Shown here in pieces: positions 55,740-64,000 of a DNA stretch of 64,000 bases. The DNA comes from Oscillospiraceae bacterium (lineage in GTDB: Bacteria > Bacillota > Clostridia > Oscillospirales > Oscillospiraceae). The stretch's first letter is position 1. Every line of letters starts with the position of its first letter. The stretch spans positions 62,001 to 126,000 of the forward strand of contig CAJTFK010000004.1 in the NCBI GenBank assembly GCA_910575505.1, in the 5' to 3' direction. A program made the translations under genes and the position numbers. Below the pieces are notes generated by a model. The model was given only the letters and a program-made list of their open reading frames with translations, was not told the DNA's origin and searched no databases.

Positions 55740-56993
55740 ATGTCACACACCGCCGAGCTCATCGCCGTGGGCACCGAGCTGCTCCTTGGCAACATCGCCA
55801 ACACCAACGCCCAGACCCTCAGTCAGCACCTGTCCGCCCTGGGCATCAACGTCTTCTGGCACACCGTCGTAGGCGACAACCCGGACCGCCTCCGGGAGGC
55901 CCTGGACATCGCCCGCCGCCGGGCCGACATCATCATCACCACCGGGGGCCTGGGCCCTACTTACGACGATCTCACCAAGCAGACCATCTGCGCCGCCTTC
56001 GGCAAATCCCTGGTCCTCCATCCGGACATTCTGGAGGACATCCGTACCTTTTATGAGTCCGCCCTTCATGTCCCCATGCCGGAGAACAACACCCAGCAGG
56101 CGGAGCTCCCCGAGGGCTGCGTGGTCTTCGACAATCCCGTGGGCACCGCCCCCGGCTGCGCCTTTGAGTCGGAGGGCGTTCACGTCCTCATGCTCCCCGG
56201 CCCGCCCCACGAGATGGAAACCATGCTCCGCCGCCACGGGGAGCCCTATCTGCGCAGGCTGTCCCACGAGGTCATCGTCTCCCGGGACATCATGACCTTC
56301 GGCATGGGCGAGTCCTCTGTGGATGAACTCCTACACGAGAAAATGGCCCGCATGACCAACCCCACCCTGGCTACCTACGCCAAGCCCTGCGAGGTCCGCC
56401 TCCGGGCCACGGCCAAGGCCCCCACCCGGGCAGAGGCGGAAGCCATGCTGGTCCCGGTGGTCGCGGAGGTCCTGGACCTTCTGGGGGACATCGTCTATGG
56501 CGTGGATGTGAAGGACCTGCCGGAGGTCTGCCTGGCGCTTTTGAAGGACAGGGGCCTGACCCTTGCCACCGCAGAAAGCTGCACCGGCGGTCTTGTGGCG
56601 GAGAGAATGACCGCCATTCCCGGAGCCTCCAGGGTTTACCGGGGCGGCGCGGTCAGCTACTGGACCAGCACAAAGGCGGATATCCTCCATGTCCCCCAGG
56701 AGATTCTGGACGGTCCCGGCCCCGTATCGGAGGCATGCGCCCGGGCCATGGCGGAGGGCGTCCGCCAAATCACCGGAGCGGACCTCGGCGTCTCCGTCAC
56801 CGGCTCCGCCGGACCGGACCCCGACGAGCGGGGCGTCCCGGTGGGCATCGTTTACATAGGCCTGGCCACCCCTGACGGAACCTTCTGCCGCTCCCTGGAT
56901 CTGGGTCGCCGGCGGCGGGACCGCATCCAGGGTCTGGCGGCCAACCACGCCTTCGACCTGGTGCGCCGGTATCTCTCGCGGCTGCCCATGTGA
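55740..56993 (+). CDS. cinA: CinA family protein (competence/damage-inducible; NMN deamidase)
   Basis: 417 residues, full length. N-terminal MoCF-like domain (AELIAVGTELLLGNIANTNAQ, TTGGLGPTYDDLTK) and C-terminal CinA domain (TLATAESCTGGLVAERMTAIPGAS, SVTGSAGPDPDERG). It can deamidate nicotinamide mononucleotide and process ADP-ribose, linking it to NAD salvage. In many Firmicutes cinA lies between pgsA and recA; here it has moved some 20 kb away and follows an HD gene. Gap of 13 nt with GGGAGA SD. Confidence 0.93.
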   Translation: MSHTAELIAVGTELLLGNIANTNAQTLSQHLSALGINVFWHTVVGDNPDRLREALDIARRRADIIITTGGLGPTYDDLTKQTICAAFGKSLVLHPDILEDIRTFYESALHVPMPENNTQQAELPEGCVVFDNPVGTAPGCAFESEGVHVLMLPGPPHEMETMLRRHGEPYLRRLSHEVIVSRDIMTFGMGESSVDELLHEKMARMTNPTLATYAKPCEVRLRATAKAPTRAEAEAMLVPVVAEVLDLLGDIVYGVDVKDLPEVCLALLKDRGLTLATAESCTGGLVAERMTAIPGASRVYRGGAVSYWTSTKADILHVPQEILDGPGPVSEACARAMAEGVRQITGADLGVSVTGSAGPDPDERGVPVGIVYIGLATPDGTFCRSLDLGRRRRDRIQGLAANHAFDLVRRYLSRLPM

Positions 56994-57024
56994 GGCCCCG
57001 CCGGGCTCCGGAGACAAAACAGAA

Positions 57025-57057
57025 AAGCCCCCTGCGGGAAATTCCCGCAGGGGGCTT
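57025..57057. terminator. Bidirectional Rho-independent terminator
   Basis: Stem AAGCCCCCTGCGGGA/TCCCGCAGGGGGCTT with a short AAT loop; A-run before, TT after. Shared by cinA and the convergent Bmp lipoprotein gene. Confidence 0.88.
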
Positions 57058-57124
57058 GCTGTCTGGGTTCCGGCGCTTCAGCCGCTTATATCGCGGCCTG
57101 CCGGATATCAGCAGAAGATTCGCG

Positions 57125-58204
57125 TTACTGCATAAAGGTGCCGTCCATCACCTGGTCGATATAGCTGTTGTACTTGTCCTGCACCTCAGAGGGCACCAGG
57201 TCGCTGAGCTTGCCCACGGACAGAACGCCGTTCTGCATGGTGCCGTAGATGGTCTCGCCGCCGAAGGTGCCGGCCTCCACGGCCTCCATGCACAGGCCCA
57301 CCAGACCGGAGTTGTCGGTGACCTGGCTGCCGATGATGCACTCGTTCTGGCCCAGGAAGTCGCCGGGCTGAGCGATGTCATAGACCTTCACGGAGCCGCT
57401 GGCGGCATTGGCCTCGTCAATGGCCTGCCGCGCGCCGGAGTCCACGGCGGAGGCGTCGCCAAAGAAGACGTCCGCGCCCTGGTCCATCATGGCCTTGGCA
57501 AACTCGATGCCCTTGTCGGAGGCGCTGAAGTCGCCGGAATAGACGATATCCAGAGCCTCGACGGTTTTGCCCTCCTGCTGGCCGATGTACTCGGCGGACT
57601 CCACAAAGCCGGCATATTTGCCCTTGGTGGTGTCGATTTCCATGCCGCCGATGAAGGCCACCTTGCCGGTCTCGGTCATGAGGCCCGCCAGGATGCCGGC
57701 GATCCAGCCCACCTGCTGGGAGTCGGGAAGCAGAGAGGTCACATTTTTGTTGGCGGCCTTGTCCGGGGTGTCCGCGCCGCCGTTCAGCAGGGCGAAGGCG
57801 ATGTCGGGGTACTCCTCGGCGGCCTGGAGAATGGCGTCGGTGTACTGGTTGCCGGGGGCATAGATCAGGTCATAGCCCAGGTCGCAGAAGGACACGATGT
57901 TGTCATAGTAGGCGGACTGGGCAATGCTGTCGGATACGGCGGTCTCCCAGCCGTATTTTTCGGCGGCGTCCATCATGGCGTTGTAGCAGGCCATACCCCA
58001 TCCGCCGTCGGAGATGCTGGAGTCGCAGATCATGGCAACCTTGTAGGTCTTTCCGCCGGAATCGCCGCCGGCATTGCTGGAGTCACCGCCGGAAGGGGCC
58101 GCATCGCCGGTGCCGGTGGAGCCGCCGCCGGAATTGCCGCCTCCGCAGGCGGCCAGGCTCAGCGCCAGAGCCAGGGTCAGGAGCAGTGCCAGAAACTTTT
58201 TCAT
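57125..58204 (-). CDS. Bmp-family nucleoside-binding lipoprotein (BmpA/NupN-like)
   Basis: 359 residues. Lipoprotein signal ending LSLAAC (Cys20), followed by a Gly/Ser-rich linker, then a Bmp fold: YKVAMICDSSISDGGWGMACYNAM at the start, YAPGNQYTDAILQAAEEYPDIAFALLNGG, and VAFIGGMEIDTTKGKYAGF. It captures nucleosides, or another purine-containing ligand, for the adjacent ABC importer. It lies last in a four-gene unit after 86 nt, whereas it is usually first. SD GGAGGAA; the ATG at 58204 is directly before the signal peptide. Confidence 0.93.
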   Translation of the reverse strand: MKKFLALLLTLALALSLAACGGGNSGGGSTGTGDAAPSGGDSSNAGGDSGGKTYKVAMICDSSISDGGWGMACYNAMMDAAEKYGWETAVSDSIAQSAYYDNIVSFCDLGYDLIYAPGNQYTDAILQAAEEYPDIAFALLNGGADTPDKAANKNVTSLLPDSQQVGWIAGILAGLMTETGKVAFIGGMEIDTTKGKYAGFVESAEYIGQQEGKTVEALDIVYSGDFSASDKGIEFAKAMMDQGADVFFGDASAVDSGARQAIDEANAASGSVKVYDIAQPGDFLGQNECIIGSQVTDNSGLVGLCMEAVEAGTFGGETIYGTMQNGVLSVGKLSDLVPSEVQDKYNSYIDQVMDGTFMQ

Positions 58205-58290
58205 ACCAATGTTCCTCCTTGTTTTTCGTTTGTTCCTGCAAGTTTCAAAGACTTCTATGAAAACGGACGTGCCGCCCGTTATCACCGGTT

Positions 58291-59223
58291 TTACCGCTCC
58301 TCCCGCAGATAGGGCTTGCCCACGCCCTTGGGGCCGGCCTTTTTCGCGCCGATAACCGCCAGCACCGCCACTGTGGCGATGTAGGGAATCATCTGGAAGA
58401 ACTGATAGGGGATGCCGTAGCTTCCCACCTGGAGCCGGATCTGGAGCGCGTCGCAGAAGCCGAAGAACAGGCAGGCCAGCAGCACGCCGCCGGCGCTCCA
58501 CCGGCCGAAAATCACCGCCGCCAGAGCGATGAAGCCCCGGCCGGCCACGTTGCCGTCGGTGTAGGTGGTGGAATAGCAGGTGGTGAGGTAGGCCCCGCCG
58601 ATGCCCGCCAGCGCGCCGCAGATGACGCTGGCGGCGTATTTCACGCCCACCACGTTGATGCCCAGGGTGGCGGCAGCCTTGGGATACTCGCCCACAGCCT
58701 TGAAATTCAGACCGGACCTGGTCTTGTTGAAGTAGACGGCGGTGAAGATCACCAGACCATAGGCCAGATACACCATAGGCGTCTGGTCCAGCAGCAGCCG
58801 CACCAGGAAGTTATCGGAGGTGATGCCCAGCAGGCCGGAGAGCGTGGTCATGAGGCCCACCTGCACCAGCTCGCTGCCTGCGCCGAAGTACACCCGGTAG
58901 ATGAACGCCGCCAGGGCCGGGGCGAAGATGTTCACGGCCATTCCGTACACAATCTGCTCGGCACAGAGATTGACGGTGGCATAGGCATAGATCATGTTCA
59001 CCAGGATGCCCACCGCCGCGCCGGCGGCCACCCCCAGCAGGGGGCTGCCGGTAATCAGGCTGACCATGAAGCCGGACAGGGAGCCGATGGCCGCCAGGCC
59101 CTCCAGGCCGATGTGGACCAAACCCGCCCGCTGGGAATATAACTCCGCCAGGGACAGGAAAATCAGGGGCGTGGCCATGCGGACGCTGGCCAGGATCAGG
59201 TTGGAGATGAAAGAAGCATCCAT
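58291..59223 (-). CDS. ABC nucleoside/sugar importer permease, second subunit (NupQ-like)
   Basis: 310 residues with about eight to ten transmembrane helices, of the BPD_transp_2/RbsC-like type: LFLSLAELYSQRAGLVHIGLEGLAAIGSLSG, YLTTCYSTTYTDGNVAGRGFIALAAVIFGRW. The paired permease subunit lies directly upstream with a 1-nt gap. GGAGG before the ATG sits at the end of the upstream gene. Confidence 0.92.
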   Translation of the reverse strand: MDASFISNLILASVRMATPLIFLSLAELYSQRAGLVHIGLEGLAAIGSLSGFMVSLITGSPLLGVAAGAAVGILVNMIYAYATVNLCAEQIVYGMAVNIFAPALAAFIYRVYFGAGSELVQVGLMTTLSGLLGITSDNFLVRLLLDQTPMVYLAYGLVIFTAVYFNKTRSGLNFKAVGEYPKAAATLGINVVGVKYAASVICGALAGIGGAYLTTCYSTTYTDGNVAGRGFIALAAVIFGRWSAGGVLLACLFFGFCDALQIRLQVGSYGIPYQFFQMIPYIATVAVLAVIGAKKAGPKGVGKPYLREER

Positions 59224-59224
59224 G

Positions 59225-60274
59225 TTATGCCGCCTCCTTTTTTGAGAACATCCGGGCCACAGCCGCCTTGAACTGGGGCAGCTTCACCATGGCCAGACCC
59301 GCCACGGTGAACACGATCACCAGGGCCTGAATGATGTCGGACACGCTGGTGGGCACGCCGGTGGCGGCCTGCATGGTGGTGGAGCCAACCCGCAGCACCG
59401 CGAAGAAAATGGCCACCAGAATCGTCGCCAGGGGATGGAGCTGGCCGATGAGGGCCATGGCCACACCGTCGAAGCCGTAGCCCGCGGCGAAGCCGTTGAT
59501 GAGCCGGTACTGAGTGCCCATCAGCTCCGCGCTGCCGCCCAGACCGGCGATGGCCCCGGAGACGATGAAGCTCATAAGGATGTACTTTTTCACGGCGAAG
59601 CCGTTGAACCGGGCCGCCGTCATGTTCAGACCCACCGCCCGGAGCTGGAAGCCCTTGGAGGTGTGGAACAGGAAGTAATAAATCAGTAGTCCCGCGGCCA
59701 GGGCGATGACAAAGGCCGTCGTCACCCGCAGGCCGAAGAGACGGCTGAGCTTGGTGGCGTCGGGCACGGCGGCGGTCTGGGGCACGGTGCCGTCCCGGAG
59801 CCAGTTGGTGTACACCACGCCCATCAGAAGCGTCGCCACATAGTTGAGCATGATGGAGATAATCATTTCGTTCTGGCCCCGGTAGATTTTCAGAAGACCG
59901 GGAATGGCCGCCCACAGGCCCCCGGCCAGCGCTCCCAGCGCCAGACAGAGGAGAATGGCGGGCAGACCCTCTATGCCGCTCTGGGTGGCCACGAAGCAGC
60001 AGACGATGGAGCCGATGATGAACTGCCCTTCGCCGCCCAGGTTGAACACGCCGCAGCGGTAGGCGAAGCAGGCGCACAGACCCGTAAAAATCAGGGGCGT
60101 GGACCGGGCCAGGGTGGTGCCGATGTTCCGGGCGCTTCCAAAAGCCCCGATGAACAGGGACTGGAGCGCCACAAAAGGATTGGCTCCCAGGGCCGCCATG
60201 ATGACGCAGCCGATGACAAAGGCCAGCAGAATGGAGACCAGGGGCACCAGGATATTGACCAGCTTGTTTTTCAT
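59225..60274 (-). CDS. ABC nucleoside/sugar importer permease, first subunit (NupP-like)
   Basis: 349 residues, about nine to ten transmembrane helices. It begins with a short cytoplasmic stretch and LVPLVSILLAFVIGCVIMAALGANP; the BPD_transp_2 motif (AAIPGLLKIYRGQNEMIISIMLNY) contacts the ATPase, and GAIAGLGGSAELMGTQYR is a conserved inner loop. It pairs with the 58291 subunit. The ATG at 60274, 13 nt after the ATPase stop, has AAGGAGGGC upstream; the longer upstream frame is read through the ATPase gene and is ignored. Confidence 0.92.
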   Translation of the reverse strand: MKNKLVNILVPLVSILLAFVIGCVIMAALGANPFVALQSLFIGAFGSARNIGTTLARSTPLIFTGLCACFAYRCGVFNLGGEGQFIIGSIVCCFVATQSGIEGLPAILLCLALGALAGGLWAAIPGLLKIYRGQNEMIISIMLNYVATLLMGVVYTNWLRDGTVPQTAAVPDATKLSRLFGLRVTTAFVIALAAGLLIYYFLFHTSKGFQLRAVGLNMTAARFNGFAVKKYILMSFIVSGAIAGLGGSAELMGTQYRLINGFAAGYGFDGVAMALIGQLHPLATILVAIFFAVLRVGSTTMQAATGVPTSVSDIIQALVIVFTVAGLAMVKLPQFKAAVARMFSKKEAA

Positions 60275-60287
60275 GCGTCTGCCCTCC

Positions 60288-61796
60288 TTACTTCCCGGCC
60301 ATGGCCAGGCTGATTTCCTCGATGGGAGGATTTTTCCCGGGATAGACGCCCATAACCTGCCCCTCGAACATGACGATGATGCGGTCGGAAACCTCCAGAA
60401 TCTCGTCGAAGTCCGCGGACACCAGCAGCACGCCGCAGCCCCGGTCCCGGGCCTCAATCATGGTATCGTGGATGAAGCGGGTTGCGCCGATGTCCAGACC
60501 CCGGGTGGGGTGGACCGCCACCAGCAGGTCCGGGTTGTTCTCCAGCTCCCGGGCCAGGATCACCTTCTGCTGGTTGCCGCCGGAGAGGTTCCGGGCCTCC
60601 TGCTCAATGGAGGCGCAGCGGATATCATATTTTTCCTGCATCTTCAGGGCATAGCCCCGGATGGCCTTCTTTTTCAGGATGAATCCCCCGCCGCTGGAGA
60701 ACTCCGGGGTGCCGGTGCTCTTGAGGACGATGTTGTCCTTTACGGACATCTCTCCGATGAGGCCCATTTTATTCCGGTCCTCCGGAATGTGGGAGACATT
60801 TTCCAGAATAAAGCCGTTGGGCGTGAACTGGGCCACCCGGGACCCCTTCATGTCCACGGAACCGGCGTCGGGGGTCAGCACGCCGGTAACCACCTGAGCC
60901 AGCTGGCTCTGTCCGTTGCCGTCCACGCCGGCGATGCCCACAATCTCCCCCCGGCCCACGGTGAGGGAAACGCCGTTGAGCCCGTTGTGCTTGGAGGTTT
61001 TCTGAAAATCCACGCCCCTGAGCTCAATGACCGGGTCCCCGGCCTGCTCCGCCTTCTCATACTGGGAGGGGGTCAGCTCCCGGCCGATCATCAGGTTGGC
61101 CAGGGCCTGGCCGTCGGTCTCCTCCCGCTTCAGTGTGGTGACCACCTCGCCGGCCCGGAGGATGGTGATGCGGTCGGAGATGTGCAGGACCTCCCGCATT
61201 TTATGGCTGATGAAGATGACGCTTTTGCCCTCCTCCGTCAGCTTGCGCATAATCTTGAACAGCCCCTCCACCTCGATATCCGTCAGGGCGGCAGAGGGCT
61301 CGTCCAGAATCAGGAGCTCCGCTCCCCGGTACAGCGCTTTCAGAATCTCCACCCGCTGCTGCGCGCCCACGGCGATCTCCGTGATGGGCTTGTCCAGCTC
61401 CACGTCCAGTCCGTACCGGGCGGAGAGCTCCAGAATCTCCTTTTTCCGGGCCTCCCGGTCAATGAAGACGCCCCTGGCGTTCCGGTCCCCCAGGATGATG
61501 TTCTCGAAGACCGTCATGGCCTCCACCAGCATAAAGTGCTGGTGCACCATGCCGATGCCCAGCTTTACCGCCTGGGCGGGGGAGTCGATGCGGACCTTCT
61601 GTCCGTTCAGGTAAATGCTGCCCTCCGTGGGCTGGTAGAGGCCGATCAGGACGTTCATCAGGGTGGATTTACCCGCGCCGTTCTCTCCCAGCAGGGTGAG
61701 CACCTCGCCCTTGTTGACGGTGAGATTAATGTCCTTGTTGGCGTAGAAGTCTCCGAAGCGTTTGCTGACATGCTCCATTCTCAGGAATTCTTCCAA
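60288..61796 (-). CDS. Duplicated ABC ATPase subunit of a nucleoside importer (NupO-like)
   Basis: 502 residues with two ABC domains. The first has Walker A GENGAGKST, Q-loop MVHQHFMLVEAMTV, a signature that reads VGAQQRVEI instead of LSGGQ, and Walker B LLILDEPSAALT. The second has a degenerate P-loop (GVDGNGQSQL, no GKST) but a strong LSGGNQQKVILAREL signature and LVAVHPTRGLDIGA. Such asymmetric ATPases belong to the sugar/nucleoside importer class (RbsA/NupO type). The start is TTG with AAAGGAGG about 10 nt upstream. It forms one operon with both permeases and the Bmp protein. Confidence 0.93.
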   Translation of the reverse strand: MEEFLRMEHVSKRFGDFYANKDINLTVNKGEVLTLLGENGAGKSTLMNVLIGLYQPTEGSIYLNGQKVRIDSPAQAVKLGIGMVHQHFMLVEAMTVFENIILGDRNARGVFIDREARKKEILELSARYGLDVELDKPITEIAVGAQQRVEILKALYRGAELLILDEPSAALTDIEVEGLFKIMRKLTEEGKSVIFISHKMREVLHISDRITILRAGEVVTTLKREETDGQALANLMIGRELTPSQYEKAEQAGDPVIELRGVDFQKTSKHNGLNGVSLTVGRGEIVGIAGVDGNGQSQLAQVVTGVLTPDAGSVDMKGSRVAQFTPNGFILENVSHIPEDRNKMGLIGEMSVKDNIVLKSTGTPEFSSGGGFILKKKAIRGYALKMQEKYDIRCASIEQEARNLSGGNQQKVILARELENNPDLLVAVHPTRGLDIGATRFIHDTMIEARDRGCGVLLVSADFDEILEVSDRIIVMFEGQVMGVYPGKNPPIEEISLAMAGK

Positions 61797-61946
61797 GATT
61801 CCGTCCCCTCCTTTGTTGATTCGTCCCCGCCCCCCCCCGGAAGGGAGGAACTCCGCTCCGTCGGGCCCGCGGCCAGCGCCTCCGTTTCAGGGCGCCGCGC
61901 CGAAACAGACGGCTGTATTCTGTTCAGCCATGCCGGCTATAGCTAT

Positions 61947-61975
61947 AGCATACGATATTTTCAGGCGTTTGTCCA
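61947..61975 (-). promoter_or_regulatory. Promoter of the nucleoside importer operon
   Basis: Minus strand TGGACA, 17-nt spacer, TATGCT. The leader would be about 145 nt; no purine riboswitch was seen in it. Confidence 0.6.
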
Positions 61976-62071
61976 GAAAATTGTCAGAACAGGAGGGGTC
62001 CATTCACGCTTTTTTCAGAAGGAGGGGCGGGCTCCGTCCCGCCCTGTCTCCGGGAGCCGCCGCGCTTACGG

Positions 62072-62103
62072 GAGAAGGGCCGGGACAGAGCCCGGCCCTT
62101 CTC
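62072..62103. other. Perfect 13-bp hairpin in the 61797-62277 intergenic region
   Basis: Stem GAGAAGGGCCGGG/CCCGGCCCTTCTC with an ACAGAG loop. It lies between the divergent importer promoter and the membrane-protein promoter and is not followed by a T-tract on either side. No gene was found in this 480-bp gap; other inverted repeats are GC-rich and weaker. Confidence 0.6.
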
Positions 62104-62208
62104 CGTAAAATCTCTGAGGGGAACCCTCCCGCCGGAAAATCCCGCCCGTCCCGCCGGGCCTGTTCCCCCGGCCCGAAAACCCGCGGGGGCCAGCTGCGGC
62201 GGTTTGGC

Positions 62209-62237
62209 TTGCACAGGCGCTGCAAAAGCGGTATAAT
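62209..62237 (+). promoter_or_regulatory. Promoter of the membrane-protein gene at 62278
   Basis: TTGCAC, 17-nt spacer, perfect TATAAT, 40 nt before the ATG. Strong by sequence. Confidence 0.72.
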
Positions 62238-62277
62238 GAAAAAAATGCCGAATGTTCACATCGGAGGAGATGAGATT

Positions 62278-63525
62278 ATGAAAAGGAGCATATCCATTGA
62301 CAGGAAGAATTTCGGTGAATATGCGCAGAGGGTCAGCCGGATGGAGCTCCGGCGGAAAAGGCTGCTGTCCATGCGGACCTGCGCCGGGCTCACCAGCGGA
62401 GCCGCATTCTTCGCCGCCGCCCTGTCCGCCGCCTGCGGCATCGCCGGCTCGATTGAAATGCCTGTTTTCTCCCGGCTCCGCTTTCTGGGCAGCGCCTGGA
62501 ACACCCTGTGCGCCGCCTTTCTGCCGGAGGGGTATTCTCTGCAAAAGGCCCTCCTGTTTTCCATGCTGTCTGCTGTCCTGATTTCTGCGGCGGTCCATCT
62601 CCTCACCGCACTGGCCGTGGGACTGGCCTGCTCCGAACCATCCCCCGTTCCCATGGAGGGCAGCGAATCCGAGCAGGCCGCCGCGCTCTGCAAGCGCTGC
62701 ACCGCGGCAGGGACCAGGCTTCCGGACCGGAAAAAATCCGTCTGCATTCTCATATCCTTCGTTTACGCCCTCATTCTTCTGATACCAACCCTGCTGGACC
62801 GGGACGAGATGACGGGCGCTCTGGCGGAAACGGGACCTGTGGAGCTGATTGCTTCGCTGTCCTTTATGGCCGTCCTGCTGGCGCTGATCTACGCCGTCCC
62901 CTACGCGGTCTTCCTGTGGCTAAGCGGTCTTTTTTACCAGGTCCGCCGGAAAATCGAGTGGGAAGACGCTCTTGATGCATATGCCAGGCTGTGCAAAACC
63001 CGGGAGGAGGAGCGGGAACACGCCGAAGCGGAGCGGAAGAGCAGGGAAGAGGCGGAACAGAACCGCCGGGAAGGCGACACGCTTTACCGCCGGGCCATCG
63101 CAAACCGGACGGTGGACGAGGAATTGATGTGGCAGGCTGCGGAGCTGGGAAGCCGTCCTGCCTGCCTGTATCTGGGCAGACAGATGATGGAGGCCTGGTC
63201 CACCGGCTCCTTTACCAAAGAGGAGAAGGCGGACATCGCAGAGGTGGCCAAAAACTATTTTTATACGGCCTCCCTGGAGGAGGATTTCATGGAGTCAAAG
63301 ATCGAAGCGCAGTTCGGCTATCTGATGTTTCAGGTCCTCACCGAGAGCGGCAGCGCCTCCAAGTGGCAGGGCGTGCTTTCCCAGCTGAGGGACGTGCGGG
63401 ACTCCGGCCTGCTTCCGGAACGGTTTCACGAGACCTGCACCATGCTGGTCCGCACGGTGGTGGACATGATTGACGCCTCAGCCGCCCGGGAGCCGGCCCC
63501 CGCCGGTCCGCGGAGCCCGTCGTGA
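62278..63525 (+). CDS. Multi-pass membrane protein with a cytoplasmic helical C-terminal domain
   Basis: 415 residues. Four transmembrane helices: two around 38-60 and 95-120 (GAAFFAAALSAACGIAG, LLFSMLSAVLISAAVHLLTALAVGL) and two around 158-175 and 190-215. Then comes a charged coiled coil (REEEREHAEAERKSREEAEQ) and a C-terminal helical region resembling SEL1-type repeats (LMWQAAELGSRPACLYLGRQMMEAW, ADIAEVAKNYFYTASL). SD GGAGGAG at 6-7 nt. I do not recognise the family; the SEL1-like part suggests a protein-protein contact role. Its TGA overlaps the GTG start of the next small gene. Confidence 0.75.
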   Translation: MKRSISIDRKNFGEYAQRVSRMELRRKRLLSMRTCAGLTSGAAFFAAALSAACGIAGSIEMPVFSRLRFLGSAWNTLCAAFLPEGYSLQKALLFSMLSAVLISAAVHLLTALAVGLACSEPSPVPMEGSESEQAAALCKRCTAAGTRLPDRKKSVCILISFVYALILLIPTLLDRDEMTGALAETGPVELIASLSFMAVLLALIYAVPYAVFLWLSGLFYQVRRKIEWEDALDAYARLCKTREEEREHAEAERKSREEAEQNRREGDTLYRRAIANRTVDEELMWQAAELGSRPACLYLGRQMMEAWSTGSFTKEEKADIAEVAKNYFYTASLEEDFMESKIEAQFGYLMFQVLTESGSASKWQGVLSQLRDVRDSGLLPERFHETCTMLVRTVVDMIDASAAREPAPAGPRSPS

Positions 63526-63671
63526 AGCGCTGCTACTGCAAATTTTTCAACGCAGGGGCCTGCGGCTGGCGCTCCACCGACGGCTATACCTCCCACTGCA
63601 GCTACGTGACAAACCCGGGACAATGCTCCACCGCGCTGATGAACCACGGTCTGGGCTTTGAATTCGAATGA
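63522..63671 (+). CDS. Small Cys-rich protein, 49 residues
   Basis: GTG start overlapping the previous stop (GTGA), then 48 residues with five Cys in a spread pattern (KRCYCKFF, AGACGW, SHCSYV, PGQCST). This could bind one metal ion or form disulfides. No signal peptide. It is translationally coupled to the membrane protein, so it is probably a real companion gene rather than chance. A terminator follows at 63715. Family not recognised. Confidence 0.6.
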   Translation: MKRCYCKFFNAGACGWRSTDGYTSHCSYVTNPGQCSTALMNHGLGFEFE

Positions 63672-63714
63672 CAGGCCCCCGGGGTTCGAAAAGCCGCGGC
63701 CCCCGCCGTTTCCC

Positions 63715-63754
63715 AATCCTCACCGGACCCACGGGTCTCCTGTGAGGATTTTTC
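63715..63754 (+). terminator. Terminator of the membrane-protein operon
   Basis: Stem AATCCTCAC/GTGAGGATT with a short inner GGACCC/GGGTC helix, followed by TTTTC. Confidence 0.82.
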
Positions 63755-63885
63755 AATGTCCCCACTCGCCGCCGGGTCCGGCCTCCGGCGGGCAGGCGGG
63801 AAACTCCGGCAGAAACGCCTCCGCATACAGGCGGCAGATTCTCCGGGAAAGGCGCGGCTCTACAGCCGCCCTCCGCCGCCGGCTC

Positions 63886-64000
63886 TCAGCCCGTCCCGGC
63901 GCAGTCGGCCCGGCCCCCCAGAAGCATGTCCAGACCGTGGAACAGACCGGGCAGCACCGCTTCCAGATTCTCCCGGGCGGCTTTGGGGCTCCCCGGCAGG
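63886..64000 (-). CDS. C-terminal end of a MogA/MoaB-type molybdopterin protein (5' part outside window)
   Basis: The last 37 codons of a minus-strand gene that enters from the right edge. The sequence reads LPGSPKAARENLEAVLPGL then FHGLDMLLGG and ends RADCAGTG. This matches the family ending (PGSPKAVRE...H-LD-LL) of MogA/MoaB-type proteins, which adenylate molybdopterin during molybdenum-cofactor assembly. The call rests only on this C-terminal piece. Confidence 0.7.
   Translation of the reverse strand, partial: LPGSPKAARENLEAVLPGLFHGLDMLLGGRADCAGTG

Noticed and set aside
61797..61946. Purine riboswitch in the leader of the nucleoside importer.
   Set aside because: No TATA-flanked three-way junction with conserved loop-loop pairing. 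The leader consists of GC-rich weak repeats.

Overview
The window is high-GC, densely packed bacterial DNA with Gram-positive-type ribosome binding sites (AGGAGG at 5-9 nt), many TTG/GTG starts, sigma-A type promoters (TTGNNN-N17-TATNNT), SLH-domain surface proteins, a TTG-started ECF sigma gene and a Bmp/Nup-type nucleoside ABC importer. PPDK, the pgsA/rimO/recA/recX cluster and the prmC/YqhQ pair fit a high-GC member of the Clostridia, most likely Oscillospiraceae (relatives of Oscillibacter, Flavonifractor or Lawsonibacter). That placement is inference; no rRNA or tRNA gene was seen and no CRISPR array.

Layout. 1-6 kb: the end of a helicase-like gene, a MATE exporter coupled to a WYL regulator that is fused in frame to a zinc ribbon, a nitrilase, and an ECF sigma/membrane-partner pair. 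6-16 kb: rhodanese, pyruvate phosphate dikinase (ppdK) behind a strong promoter with a cre/LacI-like site, a two-gene operon of unknown function, a flavoprotein, a 50-residue acidic peptide, and a sugar module (PfkB kinase, HPr-like protein, enzyme I). 15.6-21.6 kb: an orphan SMI1/KNR4 protein, a structured repeat element, a TSUP transporter, and a 1276-residue secreted SLH protein. 21.7-27.6 kb: a solute-binding lipoprotein with a 1318-residue hybrid kinase, then a decayed HD-domain gene. 27.8-34.7 kb: cation/proton antiporter, stomatin/NfeD pair, a Bce-like two-component system with an AEC permease, a second inverted copy of the repeat element, and an RluA-type pseudouridine synthase.

34.8-46.8 kb is a long minus-strand block: yqhQ, prmC, a lipoprotein, pspC-like, recA, recX, a BglII-type endonuclease with an MT-A70 methyltransferase, rimO, a Cdd1-like HhH protein and pgsA; upstream of it lies a lipoprotein/response regulator/kinase signalling operon. 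47-53.8 kb is a surface locus: an orphan phage-tail-like protein, a 1269-residue S-layer protein with a structured leader, a protein made of two apparently dead tyrosine-recombinase folds plus winged helices, and an XRE regulator. 53.9-64 kb: thiI, an HD phosphohydrolase, cinA, the Nup/Bmp nucleoside importer, a membrane protein with a small Cys-rich partner, and the end of a molybdopterin-synthesis gene.

Most unusual items: the two-copy ~190-bp element with terminal inverted repeats and two cloverleaf-like modules; the dead double-recombinase regulator beside the S-layer gene; the restriction-modification pair spliced into the recA-recX/rimO run; and an HPr-like protein lacking the regulatory serine.
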